DNA from: Astrobacterium formosum
GTDB lineage: Bacteria > Pseudomonadota > Alphaproteobacteria > Rhizobiales > Xanthobacteraceae
Length of the DNA: 64,000 bases
NCBI GenBank assembly: GCA_030848545.1
Contig: JAVDCA010000006.1
Location: 124,001 to 188,000 of the forward strand
Reading direction: 5' to 3'
The notes under the pieces were generated by a model. That model was not told the DNA's origin. It made no database searches and saw nothing but the letters and a program-made list of their open reading frames with translations. Made by a program: the position numbers and the translations under genes. Shown here piece after piece: positions 29,342-39,101 of this stretch; the first letter of the stretch is position 1; the number at the start of each line of letters is the position of its first letter.

Positions 29342-31591
29342 ATGAACTTCCACTCCGTCAAGTTCAAGATTGTGGCTTTGTCGGCCCTCTGCGTCGTCGC
29401 CGCGACCGGAGCGTTGGTGGGCTATGGCATCTTTTCCACGGGCCGCACGTCCGACTACGTGACGCAGCACGTCGAGCAGCTGCTCGACCGGAGCAGCAAG
29501 GAATCCCTCGAACGCCTCGCATCCATGCAAGCCGGCATCGTCCGCGCCGAAGTCGACTCCGCTTTCGACGCCGCCCGCAATATGGCGCGCAGTCTGGAAG
29601 TGGTCGCCTCGGCGTCCAAGACAGCCGGTTCACCGATGGACATTCGCCGCGCCCAACTCAATGACATTCTGCTCGGCGTCCTCAAGGACAATCCGCGCTT
29701 CAACGGCACCTACAGCGCCTGGATGGCGAACGCCATCGACGGCAACGACAAGTCTTTCGTGGGTCGCTCGGACATCGGTTCCGACGCCACCGGCCGCGCC
29801 CTCCCCTACTGGACGCGCGACGCCGCCGGCAAGATCGCCCTGCAGCCGCTGGTCGAATACGACAGCACCGATCTCCACCCGAACGGCGTCATGAAAGGCG
29901 GCTGGTTCATCAATCCCATGAAGACCGGCAAGGAAAACATCCTGGCGCCGCTGCCCTACATCGTCCAGGGCAAGGCGGTCTATCTCGCCACCATGTCGGT
30001 GCCGATCACCGTCGGCGGCAAGTTCCTGGGTGTGGCCGGCGCCGATTTCGACCTCGCTTTCGTGCAGGCCCTAGCCGAGAAGGTGAATGCGTCGATCTAC
30101 GGCGGCAAGGGCTCGGTCGCGTTCGTCTCCAACGACGGGCTCGTGGTCGCGTCGTCCGCCAATGCGAGCGCCATCGGCGGCGCGGCGAGCAAGATCGATC
30201 CCAATATCGAGAAGGACCGCGACATTCTGCGCGAGGGTCGCGCCGTCGTCCAGGTCGACACCGAGCACGACACGGTGCGAGTCTATTCGCCGGTGCAGCT
30301 TGGCCGCACCGGGCTCGCCTGGTCGGCGGTGATCACCGTGCCGCGCGCCGTCGTGATGGCCGAAGCCAACAGCTTGTCCGCCGATCTCTCCTCGCGCGGC
30401 GGCGCCGACATCTTCTGGCAGATCGTCGCCGCCATCGCGGTCGCGGGTCTTGCGGTCACCGCCATGGCCTTCCTGGGCCACGGCATCTCCAGCCCGATCG
30501 CCAAGCTCACCGAGGCGCTGGGCCGGCTCGCCAAGGGCGAGACCCTCGCCGAGATCGCTGGCGCCGAACGCAAGGACGAGATCGGCGACATCGCCCGCGC
30601 GGTCGAGCAAATCCGCATCGGCGCCGAACAGGAGGCGCAGCGCAAGACGGAAGCCGCCGCCGCCGAACGCACGCGCCAGCAGGATGCCGAGCGTCGCCAG
30701 GCGGAAACCGCCGAGGCCGAGCGGCAGCGCCAGGAGCAGGAACGCCGCGACACCATGTTGCGCCTGGCCGACGATTTCGAACGCACCATGGGTGACGTGG
30801 TCAAGGGCGTGGTACACGCCTCCGGCCAGTTGCAGTCCGCCGCAAAGTCCATGACGGCGGCGACGGAAAAGGTTGCCCACCAGTCGGAAGCCGCCGCGGC
30901 GGCCTCCGGTGAGGCAGACACCAGCGTCCAGACGGTCGCGTCGGCCGCCGAGGAGCTTGCCTCTTCGATCGGCGAGATCAAGCGCCAGGTCGACGAATCG
31001 GCCCGCGTCGCCGGCCGGGCCGTCACCGATGCCGAAAAGACGGCCGGCCAGGTGCGCGACCTGTCGAGCGCCGCCACCAAGATCGGCGACGTGGTCGGCC
31101 TGATCGACAACATCGCCAGCCAGACCAATCTCCTCGCCCTCAACGCCACCATCGAGGCGGCGCGCGCCGGCGAGGCCGGCAAGGGTTTCGCGGTCGTCGC
31201 CGCCGAGGTCAAACAGCTCGCCGAACAGACCTCGCGGGCGACCTCCGAAATCGCGTCCCAGATCAGCGATATCCAGGAGTCGACGCAAAAATCCGCAGCC
31301 GCCATCGTCGGCATCACCGAGATCATCGAGCAGATGAACAAGGTCACATCGGTGATCACCGAGGCCGTCGACCAGCAAGGCTCGGCGACCCACGAGATCG
31401 CCCACAGCGTCACCCGGGCATCGCAGGGCACCCGTCAGGTGTCGGAAAACATCCTCGCCATCAACAACGCCGCCGGCGATTCCACCACCGCCGCCAACCA
31501 GGTGCAGGCGGCCGCCGGCGACCTCGCCCGGCAGTCGGACACGCTGCGGACCGTGATGGACCGCTTCCTGGCGACGGTGCGGGCGGCCTGA
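29342..31591 (+). CDS. Methyl-accepting chemotaxis protein with dCache sensor
   Basis: 749 residues. A first membrane helix (about 10-28), a ~310-residue periplasmic double-cache domain ([40 protein letters not shown]), a second helix (about 360-380), a HAMP-like segment, a long charged coiled coil very rich in Ala/Glu/Arg/Gln (430-480), and the MCP signalling domain with [17 protein letters not shown]. dCache domains commonly bind amino acids or organic acids. Start at the ATG 29342 before the first helix. Monocistronic; a strong hairpin follows. Confidence 0.93.
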   Translation: MNFHSVKFKIVALSALCVVAATGALVGYGIFSTGRTSDYVTQHVEQLLDRSSKESLERLASMQAGIVRAEVDSAFDAARNMARSLEVVASASKTAGSPMDIRRAQLNDILLGVLKDNPRFNGTYSAWMANAIDGNDKSFVGRSDIGSDATGRALPYWTRDAAGKIALQPLVEYDSTDLHPNGVMKGGWFINPMKTGKENILAPLPYIVQGKAVYLATMSVPITVGGKFLGVAGADFDLAFVQALAEKVNASIYGGKGSVAFVSNDGLVVASSANASAIGGAASKIDPNIEKDRDILREGRAVVQVDTEHDTVRVYSPVQLGRTGLAWSAVITVPRAVVMAEANSLSADLSSRGGADIFWQIVAAIAVAGLAVTAMAFLGHGISSPIAKLTEALGRLAKGETLAEIAGAERKDEIGDIARAVEQIRIGAEQEAQRKTEAAAAERTRQQDAERRQAETAEAERQRQEQERRDTMLRLADDFERTMGDVVKGVVHASGQLQSAAKSMTAATEKVAHQSEAAAAASGEADTSVQTVASAAEELASSIGEIKRQVDESARVAGRAVTDAEKTAGQVRDLSSAATKIGDVVGLIDNIASQTNLLALNATIEAARAGEAGKGFAVVAAEVKQLAEQTSRATSEIASQISDIQESTQKSAAAIVGITEIIEQMNKVTSVITEAVDQQGSATHEIAHSVTRASQGTRQVSENILAINNAAGDSTTAANQVQAAAGDLARQSDTLRTVMDRFLATVRAA

Positions 31592-31635
31592 GAGCCGTTC
31601 CGCCCCGCGGCCGAAAGTCCATGCGGGCACGACCC

Positions 31636-31669
31636 TTCAGGCGATCTCCGGATTGGGAGATCGCCTGAA
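31636..31669. terminator. Perfect 14-bp hairpin after the chemoreceptor gene
   Basis: TTCAGGCGATCTCC, six-base loop, then its exact complement. There is no T-run, so it is a terminator-like or mRNA-stabilising hairpin rather than a canonical terminator. It lies between the chemoreceptor stop and the small CWC gene and is the only copy I noticed. Confidence 0.6.
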
Positions 31670-31670
31670 T

Positions 31671-31892
31671 ATGGGCTATTCTTGTCCCATGTCCGCCATG
31701 GTCGCACCCCGCCGCCTGACCTGCCCGCGCTGCGGCGCCAGCTTCGACTGTACGCTGTCCGACGTCTGCTGGTGCGCCCGCCAGCCCATCGGCCTGCCGC
31801 TGCCCGAGGCGGACAGCGGCGAGGACTGCCTGTGCCCCGACTGCTTCAAGGCACGCGCAGAAGCGATGCGTCCGGCCTCCGCGTCCGACTGA
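31671..31892 (+). CDS. Cysteine-rich CWC-family small protein
   Basis: 73 residues if started at 31671 (a second ATG at 31689 gives 67). Cysteine pattern CPRC...FDC...CWC...CLCPDCF matches the cysteine-rich CWC family (PF14375), presumed to bind zinc. Function unknown. The start is ambiguous because the preceding hairpin occupies the ribosome-site region of the 31671 start. Confidence 0.75.
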   Translation: MGYSCPMSAMVAPRRLTCPRCGASFDCTLSDVCWCARQPIGLPLPEADSGEDCLCPDCFKARAEAMRPASASD

Positions 31893-31917
31893 CCGGCACC
31901 GCGAACCGGCAAGCTCA

Positions 31918-31988
31918 TACCGAATTCGGCTGATCATTTCCTTCGCGCCCAGGGCACGGAAGCGGAACTAATAAGCCGAATTCGGTAT
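31918..31988. repeat. 71-bp palindromic element, short form
   Basis: Bounded by ATACCGAATTCGGC and GCCGAATTCGGTAT with GGCACGGAAGCGGAACTAAT inside. Its right end merges with the stop codon of the SemiSWEET gene. The long form of the same element is at 62142-62420, also abutting a stop codon. Confidence 0.85.
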
Positions 31989-32248
31989 CAGCCGTACCGG
32001 AGCTTGAGGCCGATGATCACCAGGATGAGCGACAGCGTCACCGCGTTGGCGGCGATCAGCGGCCACTTCATCAGCGCGATCCCGTAGGCGAGCCAGAGGA
32101 CGAGGCCCGCCGCGAACAAAAGCGTCGCCGGCAGCGAGATGGCGCGTGTCTCCCGGTCGCGGATGGTTTTCACCGCCTGCGGCACCCAGCACATGGTGGT
32201 GAGGATCGCGGCCGAAAAGCCGATCAGTTCGGTCATCCAGTCGTTCAT
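31988..32248 (-). CDS. SemiSWEET-type sugar transporter
   Basis: 86 residues, three membrane helices: the minimal half-transporter (MtN3/saliva, PQ-loop) of about 85-100 residues. The PQ motif is in MCWVPQAVKTIRDRETRAIS. SemiSWEETs dimerise and equilibrate sugars across the inner membrane. The start at 32248 matches the family N-terminus; the ORF extends further upstream without helices. Its TGA is formed at the edge of the palindromic element. Confidence 0.92.
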   Translation of the reverse strand: MNDWMTELIGFSAAILTTMCWVPQAVKTIRDRETRAISLPATLLFAAGLVLWLAYGIALMKWPLIAANAVTLSLILVIIGLKLRYG

Positions 32249-32340
32249 GGCACCGTCACGTGGTCGGGAATCATGCCGCGCCACATGACATCAGGAACCC
32301 GGACGGCGCAATGACGGTGCCGTCCGGGTCGCGGCTCATC

Positions 32341-32467
32341 CAAAAGTTCCTATAATGTCATGCAGTTATCACGAATTACGTTTTGCTTTCACAATTTTAA
32401 TTTCTGAAATATAAATGTTACGATACCGATCAGACTGCGATTTTCCGTCCGATCAAGGCCGTGAGCC
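32341..32467 (+). promoter_or_regulatory. AT-rich promoter region of RES/Xre module 2
   Basis: A sharp AT-rich island (for example ACAATTTTAATTTCTGAAAT near 32391) in GC-rich surroundings, directly before the antitoxin gene. A TGCTTTCACA / AATATAAAT pairing could serve as promoter elements; this is inference. Confidence 0.45.
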
Positions 32468-32806
32468 ATGTCGAGCGCCGTAGCCAAAATCATCGACGAT
32501 CTACGCGACCGCGGCGGGCTGAAAGGCACCGACGTCGCCAACATAGCCGCCGTATCGCCGGCGACAGTGTCGCGCTGGACCGCCGGCAAGGCCTTCCCGC
32601 ATCCGAAGACACAGCTCCTCATTTCCGACCTGCGCTACGTGGTCGACCGACTCGCCGAGTTCTATTCGCCCGACGAGACGCGCCTGTGGCTCTACGCCAA
32701 GCATCGCCTGCTCGACGGACGGCGCGCCATCGATCTCATCCATGACGGCCACGCCGACGAAGTGCTCGCCGTCATCGAAAGCCTCGATGCCGCGACCTAC
32801 ACCTGA
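32468..32806 (+). CDS. Xre/MbcA/ParS-type antitoxin, RES/Xre module 2
   Basis: 112 residues. HTH region LKGTDVANIAAVSPATVSRW (about 18-37) and C-terminal DUF2384 toxin-binding part (RLAEFYSPDETRLWLYAKHR, ending in LDGRRAIDLIHDGHADEVLA). First gene of the module; two bases separate it from the RES gene. Not closely similar to the antitoxin at 12.9 kb, so this is an independent module. Confidence 0.88.
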   Translation: MSSAVAKIIDDLRDRGGLKGTDVANIAAVSPATVSRWTAGKAFPHPKTQLLISDLRYVVDRLAEFYSPDETRLWLYAKHRLLDGRRAIDLIHDGHADEVLAVIESLDAATYT

Positions 32807-32808
32807 CC

Positions 32809-33351
32809 ATGTCGGAGCGCATCCATGACCGGCGGCTCTTGGACGGGTTGGAGGCGATTGCGCCCATTCGGTTCGAAGGGCGGGTGTGGCGCGTCGCCCG
32901 CCGCGGACTCGATCCGCTGCGCGGCTCGATCGCCACCGGACGCTGGAGCCCGCAATGCGAGTTCGAAGTGCTCTGTACGTCGTTGGAGCGTGACGGCGCC
33001 TTGGCCGAGGTCGGCTATCGACTGTCCCTGGAACCCGTGTGGCCGAGCCGCTTGATCCATGACCTGCACCGCCTTGCGGTGCGCTCTGAGCGCACGCTGC
33101 GACTGGCCGATCTCGACGCCCTCACGCCCCTGGGCATCGATGTCGCACGCTGTGGCGGTTTCGATTATACGGCGACCCAGGCCGTGGCGGCGGCGGCGCG
33201 TTTCCTGGAGTTCGACGGGCTTCTGGTTCCGAGTGCACGGGCGCGGGGCATGAATCTCGTACTATTCCTCGATCGGATGACCGCGGATGGCCGCCTCGAC
33301 ATCGAGGCGACCGAGCCGGTCGATTGGTCGGACTGGCTGCGGAAACATTGA
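32809..33351 (+). CDS. RES-domain toxin, RES/Xre module 2
   Basis: 180 residues. RES core WRVARRGLDPLRGS, GRWSPQCEFEVLCTSLERDG, ALAEVGYRL, with an arginine and serine near ATGRWS and a late VPSARARGMNLVLF. The block reads GRWS instead of the GGRFN of module 1, placing it in another RES subfamily. Expected to deplete NAD+ when freed of its antitoxin. Confidence 0.85.
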   Translation: MSERIHDRRLLDGLEAIAPIRFEGRVWRVARRGLDPLRGSIATGRWSPQCEFEVLCTSLERDGALAEVGYRLSLEPVWPSRLIHDLHRLAVRSERTLRLADLDALTPLGIDVARCGGFDYTATQAVAAAARFLEFDGLLVPSARARGMNLVLFLDRMTADGRLDIEATEPVDWSDWLRKH

Positions 33352-33358
33352 TCGGCAC

Positions 33359-33952
33359 TCACGCCGCCCCGATCCACCCCTTGCCGTCGGCATCGACCGC
33401 GATGCCGACTTCGGAGAAGCGCACCGACATGTTCGCCCCGTGGCTGTCGGCCGACAGGCCGGCATATTGCGCCACCACTTCCTGGGAATTGGCGCTCAAC
33501 CGGTAGGCGCGCTGGAACTGGAGATGGCCACCGTTCTCCAGCGCGTGGGCGTGCGACGCCACCGCGGTGGTGTTGCGGATGTCGCGCACGAGGTCGGCAT
33601 CGTTCGCCACCAGGGCCTCGACGGCGGCGAGATCGGAGCGCTCGCCGCCCGCATGGATGGCGCCCTCGCCATCGACCGAGAACGAGATCGGCGGGTTGGC
33701 GGCGATGCCGGCGGATTTGAGCCGCGCCGCAAGCTTGTCGGCGACGCCGGCGGCAAGTTCCTCGACGGCCTCCCGGGTCGGCAGCACCAGCCGCGCCGCC
33801 ATGAGGGGCGAACGCACCGTCGGCGGCGGACCGGCATTGCGCGCCGACTGGGCGAGCGCGAGTGCGCCGGCGAAATCCGAAGAACGACCCGAACTGGTGC
33901 GAGCGGCATCGGCGCGGGACGCTGACGTCGCCGCGACGGAGAGGACATTCAT
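33359..33952 (-). CDS. Hypothetical protein, unknown function
   Basis: 197 residues, Ala-rich, no signal peptide or membrane helix. The first 45 residues look disordered; the rest alternates helix and strand (EELAAGVADKLAARLKSAGI, ISFSVDGEGAIHAGGERSDL). The terminal part (MSVRFSEVGIAVDADGKGWI) looks like a small beta structure. I do not recognise the family. It converges on the RES toxin gene with an eight-base gap. Confidence 0.65.
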   Translation of the reverse strand: MNVLSVAATSASRADAARTSSGRSSDFAGALALAQSARNAGPPPTVRSPLMAARLVLPTREAVEELAAGVADKLAARLKSAGIAANPPISFSVDGEGAIHAGGERSDLAAVEALVANDADLVRDIRNTTAVASHAHALENGGHLQFQRAYRLSANSQEVVAQYAGLSADSHGANMSVRFSEVGIAVDADGKGWIGAA

Positions 33953-34182
33953 GGCACTTGGCTCCGAAAGACTTGCGAGACGATGATCAGCAAGTCCCGT
34001 GCCGTCGCGGAAAGCCGAGAAAATCGCCGGTTTTTCAGCCCTTTCTCGCCGCCGGTCGGCGGTATCGGCGATCATTAATTTCCGCCCAGGCAGGATTTGC
34101 CGACCGTCTCGCGGCCGCCGCCCTCACGGCGCTATGCTGGGGCCGGAAGCCGGTTCGAGACCACGCCCCTTGGGAGGCCAAA

Positions 34183-34986
34183 ATGCACGCCTTCATCTGC
34201 ACCACTTGCGGCACCCAATACGCGCCGAGCGTGGTGCCGCCGGCCAGTTGCCGCATCTGCACGGAGGAGCGCCAGTATGTGCCGGTGACCGGCCAGGGCT
34301 GGGCGACGCTCGAGGCTCTGGCGCTGCGCCACGTCATCGGCTGGCGGCAGGCGGAGCCCGGCATTCTCGGCCTCTGCGCCGAGCCCGCCTTCGCGATCGG
34401 CCAGCGCGCGCTCCTGTTGCGCACCCCGCACGGGAACGTGTTGTGGGACTGCATCGCGCCTCTCGACGCCGCCACGGTGACGCTCATCAACGCCCTCGGC
34501 GGCCTCGACGCCATCGCGATCTCGCACCCGCATTTCTACACCAGCATGGTGGCTTGGGCGCACGCCTTTTCGGTCAAGGTCCACGTCCATGCCGCCGACC
34601 GCGAGTTCGTCATGCGGCCCGACCCGGTGATCGCGCACTGGGACGGCGAGACCAAAGAGCTCCTCCCCGGCGTGACGCTGATCCGCTGCGGCGGACATTT
34701 TCCCGGCGGCACGGTGTTGCACTGGGGGCGCGACGGCGGTCGCGGCATCCTGTGTTCGGGCGACATCCTGACGGTGACTCCCGACAGAAAATTCGTCAGC
34801 TTCATGAGGAGCTATCCCAACCTCGTCCCGCTCGACCGCACGACGGTCGAAGGCATCGCGGCGGCGCTCGCGCCGTTCGACTACGACACCATTTACGGCC
34901 ACGCTTCCGATCGCTTCATCGCCACCGGCGCCAAGCAGGCGATGGCCGCCTCGGTCGTGCGCTACATCGCCGCCATCGGCGGGTGA
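34183..34986 (+). CDS. MBL-fold protein with N-terminal zinc ribbon
   Basis: 267 residues. The first 30 residues carry a rubredoxin-like CxxC pair (C6, C9 and C23, C26). A metallo-beta-lactamase fold follows, but the HxHxDH motif reads SHPHFYTS: H115 and H117 remain, while the aspartate and last histidine are Y119 and T120. H172 (GGHFPGG), D194 (CSGDIL) and H240 (YGHASD) are kept. This pattern suggests one intact metal site. Start at 34183 after GGGAGG. Substrate unknown. Confidence 0.85.
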   Translation: MHAFICTTCGTQYAPSVVPPASCRICTEERQYVPVTGQGWATLEALALRHVIGWRQAEPGILGLCAEPAFAIGQRALLLRTPHGNVLWDCIAPLDAATVTLINALGGLDAIAISHPHFYTSMVAWAHAFSVKVHVHAADREFVMRPDPVIAHWDGETKELLPGVTLIRCGGHFPGGTVLHWGRDGGRGILCSGDILTVTPDRKFVSFMRSYPNLVPLDRTTVEGIAAALAPFDYDTIYGHASDRFIATGAKQAMAASVVRYIAAIGG

Positions 34987-35132
34987 CGCCAACGATTCTC
35001 CGGAGGTCCCGACGGGCGACGCTGCACGGCGCCGGTCTTGGGTTCCATTCATTGCCATTCAATTGCCGCCATTCGATCATCTGCTCTCCGCAGATGGGGC
35101 GGCGGCTTCGGTCGCCGATTGTCGCGGGTGGG

Positions 35133-35969
35133 ATGGGCGTGGCTGCGATCGATGGGCGGCGCGAACGTGAATTGATTCTCGGGATCGTCCGCACCCTGGC
35201 GGTCGCCGAGCGCCGGGTCCGCGCCGACATGCGCGTCGTCGGACGGTTGCTGCTGCACGGAGGATTGTGGCCGCGCGTGGCCGTCGCGGCCGCAGTTGCT
35301 CTCGTGCTCGTGCTGGCCGGCGAGCTCCTTCCATCGCAACGCCCGCACCCACCGGCACCGCCGCCTGAGCCGCTGCTCGCCACCCCCAAGGTCGATCGCC
35401 TGGACGCCTATGCGCGCGAGACCGCGGCGGCCGACGCCTTGGCGGCGCCCGCAACCGGCAGCGGCGCCCTCGACTGGTCGTCGGCGAGCCGGCGCATCGC
35501 CACCCACACCCTCACCGGCGCCAATGGCGAGCGCATCTATGCGATCCGCGTCACCCTCCCGGAGGGCACGCCGGTGCGCGCAGCCGCCGACGGCACCGTC
35601 GAGTTCGCCGGCGACGCCGCCGACGGCCTTGGCGCCAAGGTGGTGTTGGGCCACGGCGCCGTGAAGACCGTCTACGCCCATGCGAGCGATCTTCGGGTCA
35701 AGGTGCGCCAGCGGGTGCGCAAGGGCCAGGTGATTGCGCGCTCGGGACAATCGGGGTTCGCCCCTTCGCCGCGTCTCTACCTCGCCCTCGTTTCCGCCGA
35801 TCCGGGCGTGGACCCGGTCGGCTTTTTCGCCGGCGCCGTCAGCGGCAAGGCGGAACCTTGCACCAACGCGGCTTGTGACGACCGCACACCGGGCAGGGGA
35901 GGCGCCGATCCGCTGGCGCCACGCCGGCCGGTGCCGCCGGCCGAAGTCCCGGCCAGCCTCCCGCGATAA
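35133..35969 (+). CDS. Degenerate M23 (LytM-like) membrane-anchored protein
   Basis: 278 residues. One membrane helix (49-65), then a Pro-rich linker and an M23/LytM domain (about 135-232) recognisable by EGTPVRAAADGTVEFAG, KTVYAHASDL and RVRKGQVIARSGQSG. The zinc-ligand HxxxD is absent (IYAIRVTLPEG in its place) and the terminal HLHFE reads RLYLAL; only the YAH histidine remains. So it is probably not a peptidase; dead LytM domains elsewhere activate amidases. Start uncertain: ATG at 35094 also possible. Confidence 0.75.
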   Translation: MGVAAIDGRRERELILGIVRTLAVAERRVRADMRVVGRLLLHGGLWPRVAVAAAVALVLVLAGELLPSQRPHPPAPPPEPLLATPKVDRLDAYARETAAADALAAPATGSGALDWSSASRRIATHTLTGANGERIYAIRVTLPEGTPVRAAADGTVEFAGDAADGLGAKVVLGHGAVKTVYAHASDLRVKVRQRVRKGQVIARSGQSGFAPSPRLYLALVSADPGVDPVGFFAGAVSGKAEPCTNAACDDRTPGRGGADPLAPRRPVPPAEVPASLPR

Positions 35970-36049
35970 TCCATATGACACGGCCGTCCCTGCGGCGCCG
36001 TCATCGTCCTGTCATGGGCGGCAGTCCCCATGGAACCGGACATCGATGA

Positions 36050-37060
36050 ATGGTCGGCATGGTGGTCGAACAACAACCCGTTTCCGGCGCGCCGGTCTCC
36101 GGCATCATGTGGGTCTACCGCTTCGGCGACGACGGCAGTGCTGCGTCCCTGCCGTGCGAAGGCGTCGAGACGGCGCTGGCGACACCGGGCGGGTGGACCT
36201 GGGTGCATGTGGGCCTCGCCGACGCGCGTGCGCGGGCGTGGCTGTCTCGCTTTGCGCCGGTTTCGGAAGCGGCCCGCGAGGTCCTGACCGGTGCCGACGA
36301 GCACCTGCGTCTCGACATCGCGGGCGGCGAGTTCCTGGGCGTCATGCCCGACCTGCACCAGACCTTCGCCCATCCGACCGAGGATCTGGTACGGCTGCGC
36401 TTCGCCATGACCGACCGCCTGCTGATCACGGCGCGGCGCCAGCCCGTGCACGCCCTCGAATTGACGCGGCGCTCCGTCGAGGCGGGCCGGACCTTCCCGA
36501 CGCCGTTCGCTTTCGTGGATGCCGTCATCGACCAGTTCGCCGACGTCATCGGCAAGCTCACCGCGGCCATCGGCGACGAACTCGACGAAATCGAAACCCG
36601 GCTGCTGCGCGAGGATCTCGGCGACGAGCGCTCGCGCCTCGGCCGCATCCGCCTGCAGGCGGCGCGGCTGCACCGCCAGCTCGCCCAGTTGCACGCCCTG
36701 TTCCACCGCCTGGAACCCCGCGCCATGGCGGAGAACCGCCAGATCGGCCGCGGCGTGCGCGCCCTGGCGCAGAAGCTCGACGCCATCCGCCACGACAGCG
36801 CCGTCGAATACGAGCGCGCCCGCCTTCTGCTCGACGAGATCGGCGGCCGCATGACCGAGATCACCAACCGCCGCCTGTTCACCCTGTCGCTTCTGACCGC
36901 CTGCCTGTTGCCGCCGACCCTGGTCACCGGCGTCTTCGGCATGAACACCCGTGACCTGCCGTTCCAGGACATTGCCGGCGGCACCTGGTGGGCGCTCGCC
37001 GCCGCCGCCGCCGCAGGTGGCGTCGCCTATTGGCTGCTGGCGCGGCTGCGGGCGTTGTAG
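36050..37060 (+). CDS. CorA/ZntB-family divalent cation transporter
   Basis: 336 residues. A long soluble N-domain with the stalk helix, then two C-terminal membrane helices with the GMN signature at 297-299 (VTGVFGMNTRDLPF). The TPTLVTG variant PPTLVTGVFGMN and the QDIAGG loop resemble ZntB-type proteins. Moves Mg2+, Zn2+ or similar ions across the inner membrane as a pentamer. The start could be the ATG nine bases further in. Confidence 0.9.
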   Translation: MVGMVVEQQPVSGAPVSGIMWVYRFGDDGSAASLPCEGVETALATPGGWTWVHVGLADARARAWLSRFAPVSEAAREVLTGADEHLRLDIAGGEFLGVMPDLHQTFAHPTEDLVRLRFAMTDRLLITARRQPVHALELTRRSVEAGRTFPTPFAFVDAVIDQFADVIGKLTAAIGDELDEIETRLLREDLGDERSRLGRIRLQAARLHRQLAQLHALFHRLEPRAMAENRQIGRGVRALAQKLDAIRHDSAVEYERARLLLDEIGGRMTEITNRRLFTLSLLTACLLPPTLVTGVFGMNTRDLPFQDIAGGTWWALAAAAAAGGVAYWLLARLRAL

Positions 37061-37103
37061 CCCTCGGCTCTGCGCCCGGACAAGGCCGCCGTCAGTCCCG
37101 GCC

Positions 37104-38852
37104 TCAGGCCGCGACCTCGCGCAGGAACCCGTCGACGGAGGCCTGCAGGCGCCTAGCCGCCTCGGCGAGTTCGCCGCTCACGCCGTTCACGTGCGTCGCC
37201 GACGTGTTGACCTCGTCGATCGCCGACGTCACCGTGACGATGTTGGTCGCGACCGCGCTGGTGCCGGTCGCGGCTTCGGCGACATTGCGCGAGATCTCGC
37301 GCGTGGCGGCCGCCTGCTCCTCGACGGTCGACGCGAGCGATGTGGCGAACCGGTTGATCTCGTCCATGGTCGACGCGATCTTGCTGATGGCGGCGACGGC
37401 ATCGTTGGTCGACGCCTGGATGCCGGCCACCTGCTGGCCGATGTCCTCGGTCGCCTTGGCGGTCTGGCCGGCGAGGACCTTGACCTCCTGGGCGACGACC
37501 GCAAAACCCTTGCCGGCTTCGCCGGCACGCGCCGCCTCGATGGTGGCATTGAGGGCCAGGAGGTTGGTCTGCTCGGCGATCGCCTTGATCAGATCGACCA
37601 CGTCGCCGATCTTCTGTGCCGCCGTCGCGAGCGTCATCACCTGCTCGTTGCTGCGTGCCGCGAGCCCGGTGGCGTCGGCGACAATGCCGTTGGCCTTATT
37701 GACCTGCCGGCCGATCTCCTCGATCGACGAGCCGAGTTCCTCCGACGCCGACGCGACGCTCTGCACATTGGCGGCCGCCTGTTCGGAGGCCGCGGCGGCG
37801 CCGGTCGCCTGCCCGGCAGCGTCGCGCGAGACCGTAGTCAGGCGTGCGGCCGTGCCGCCGAGCGCTTCCACCTGGGCGCCGACCAGGCCCAGCACATCGC
37901 CTATGGTTTGCCGGAATTCGGATATCAGCGCCTCGACCCGGGCATGGCGAGCGGCTTCCTCGCGGCTCGCCTGTTCCTTGGCGGCGACGCGCTCGGCCTC
38001 TTCGGCACGGGCCTTCTCCTCGACCGCGGCACGTTCGACAGCGTCGGCGCGGGCCTTGTCTTCCAGGGCGGCGCGGGCCGCCGCGTGTTCGCGGAACACC
38101 TCGACGGTACGTGCCATCTCGCCGATCTCGTCCTGGCGGGCGACGTCGGGGACTTCCGAAAGGGCACGGCCCTCGGCGAGGTCCAGCATGGTGGCCCGTA
38201 GCCGGCGCATGGGTAGTACGATGCCGCGCCCGACCCAGGCCGCGATGGCGGCGAGCGCGAGCACGATGGCAGCGGTGACGCCCGCGGCCTGGAGGGCGGC
38301 CCGGCGGACCTCCGCCTGCAGGTCGTCGATATAGACGCCGGTCGCGACCATCATCTTCCAGGGCGCATAGACCTTCAGGTAGGTCGTCTTTTCCACGTTG
38401 CCGGAGGCACCGGGCTTCTTGGTCGTGTAGGTGACGAATCCCTGCCCCTGCGACCTGGCGAGATCGAGCATGTCGCGAACATAGAGGCGACCGTTCTCGT
38501 CCTTCACGTCGTCGCGCTTCTTACCCACATTGGCGGGCGAGTTCGGGTTGACGATGGTGATCCCGTCGCCGTCGCGGACGAAGAAGTAGTCGCCGTTGCC
38601 GTAGCGGAGTTCGTTGATGATCGCGAGGGCGCGGTTCTTGGCTTCGTCGAGCGTGATCTTGCCGGTCTCGGCGAGCTTGCGATGCGCGTCGAGGACGCTG
38701 ATCGCATTGTCGACGAGCTGCTGCAGCGACAGTTGGCGCGCCTGGACCGCCCGTTCGCCTTGAATCCAGATCAGCGCTGCGGCGAGCCCGGAACTGCCAA
38801 GGGCGAACAGAACCACGAGAGTGTAGATGCGTCCACGAATTCCAAGAGCCAT
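37104..38852 (-). CDS. Methyl-accepting chemotaxis protein with single-cache sensor
   Basis: 582 residues. Membrane helix 8-30, periplasmic single-cache (sCache_2) domain about 32-190 with [29 protein letters not shown] and [19 protein letters not shown], second helix 195-215, HAMP, a charged coiled coil, and an MCP domain with [17 protein letters not shown]. The [11 protein letters not shown] motif is typical of sCache_2 receptors, several of which sense small organic acids. It is followed downstream by the convergent CorA gene. Start at ATG 38852. Confidence 0.93.
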   Translation of the reverse strand: MALGIRGRIYTLVVLFALGSSGLAAALIWIQGERAVQARQLSLQQLVDNAISVLDAHRKLAETGKITLDEAKNRALAIINELRYGNGDYFFVRDGDGITIVNPNSPANVGKKRDDVKDENGRLYVRDMLDLARSQGQGFVTYTTKKPGASGNVEKTTYLKVYAPWKMMVATGVYIDDLQAEVRRAALQAAGVTAAIVLALAAIAAWVGRGIVLPMRRLRATMLDLAEGRALSEVPDVARQDEIGEMARTVEVFREHAAARAALEDKARADAVERAAVEEKARAEEAERVAAKEQASREEAARHARVEALISEFRQTIGDVLGLVGAQVEALGGTAARLTTVSRDAAGQATGAAAASEQAAANVQSVASASEELGSSIEEIGRQVNKANGIVADATGLAARSNEQVMTLATAAQKIGDVVDLIKAIAEQTNLLALNATIEAARAGEAGKGFAVVAQEVKVLAGQTAKATEDIGQQVAGIQASTNDAVAAISKIASTMDEINRFATSLASTVEEQAAATREISRNVAEAATGTSAVATNIVTVTSAIDEVNTSATHVNGVSGELAEAARRLQASVDGFLREVAA

Positions 38853-39101
38853 GATGATCATCCCGCTGGGGAAGGTGCGCAGCCGATGCGTATTCCTCGG
38901 CGAACGGCCGATGTCCGGATGGTGGGGGTCGCTCAATATCAAGCTTCGGTATTAACTCCCGGTAAGCGCCGTTCCGCTCCAGCGACCGTCGACGGTACGC
39001 CTTCCCGCTGACGAGCCGAGGTTGCGCCAGCGGTATTGTCGCGCATGCGTTCCAGCTGGCTGCGGCTTTCCTTCCCGCCCCCGCAAGCCCATATTGTCCC
39101 T

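Noticed and set aside
30071-31630. 519-codon open frame antisense to the dCache chemoreceptor
   Set aside because: Shadow of the chemoreceptor; composition rich in Gly/Asp/Arg and no recognisable domain.
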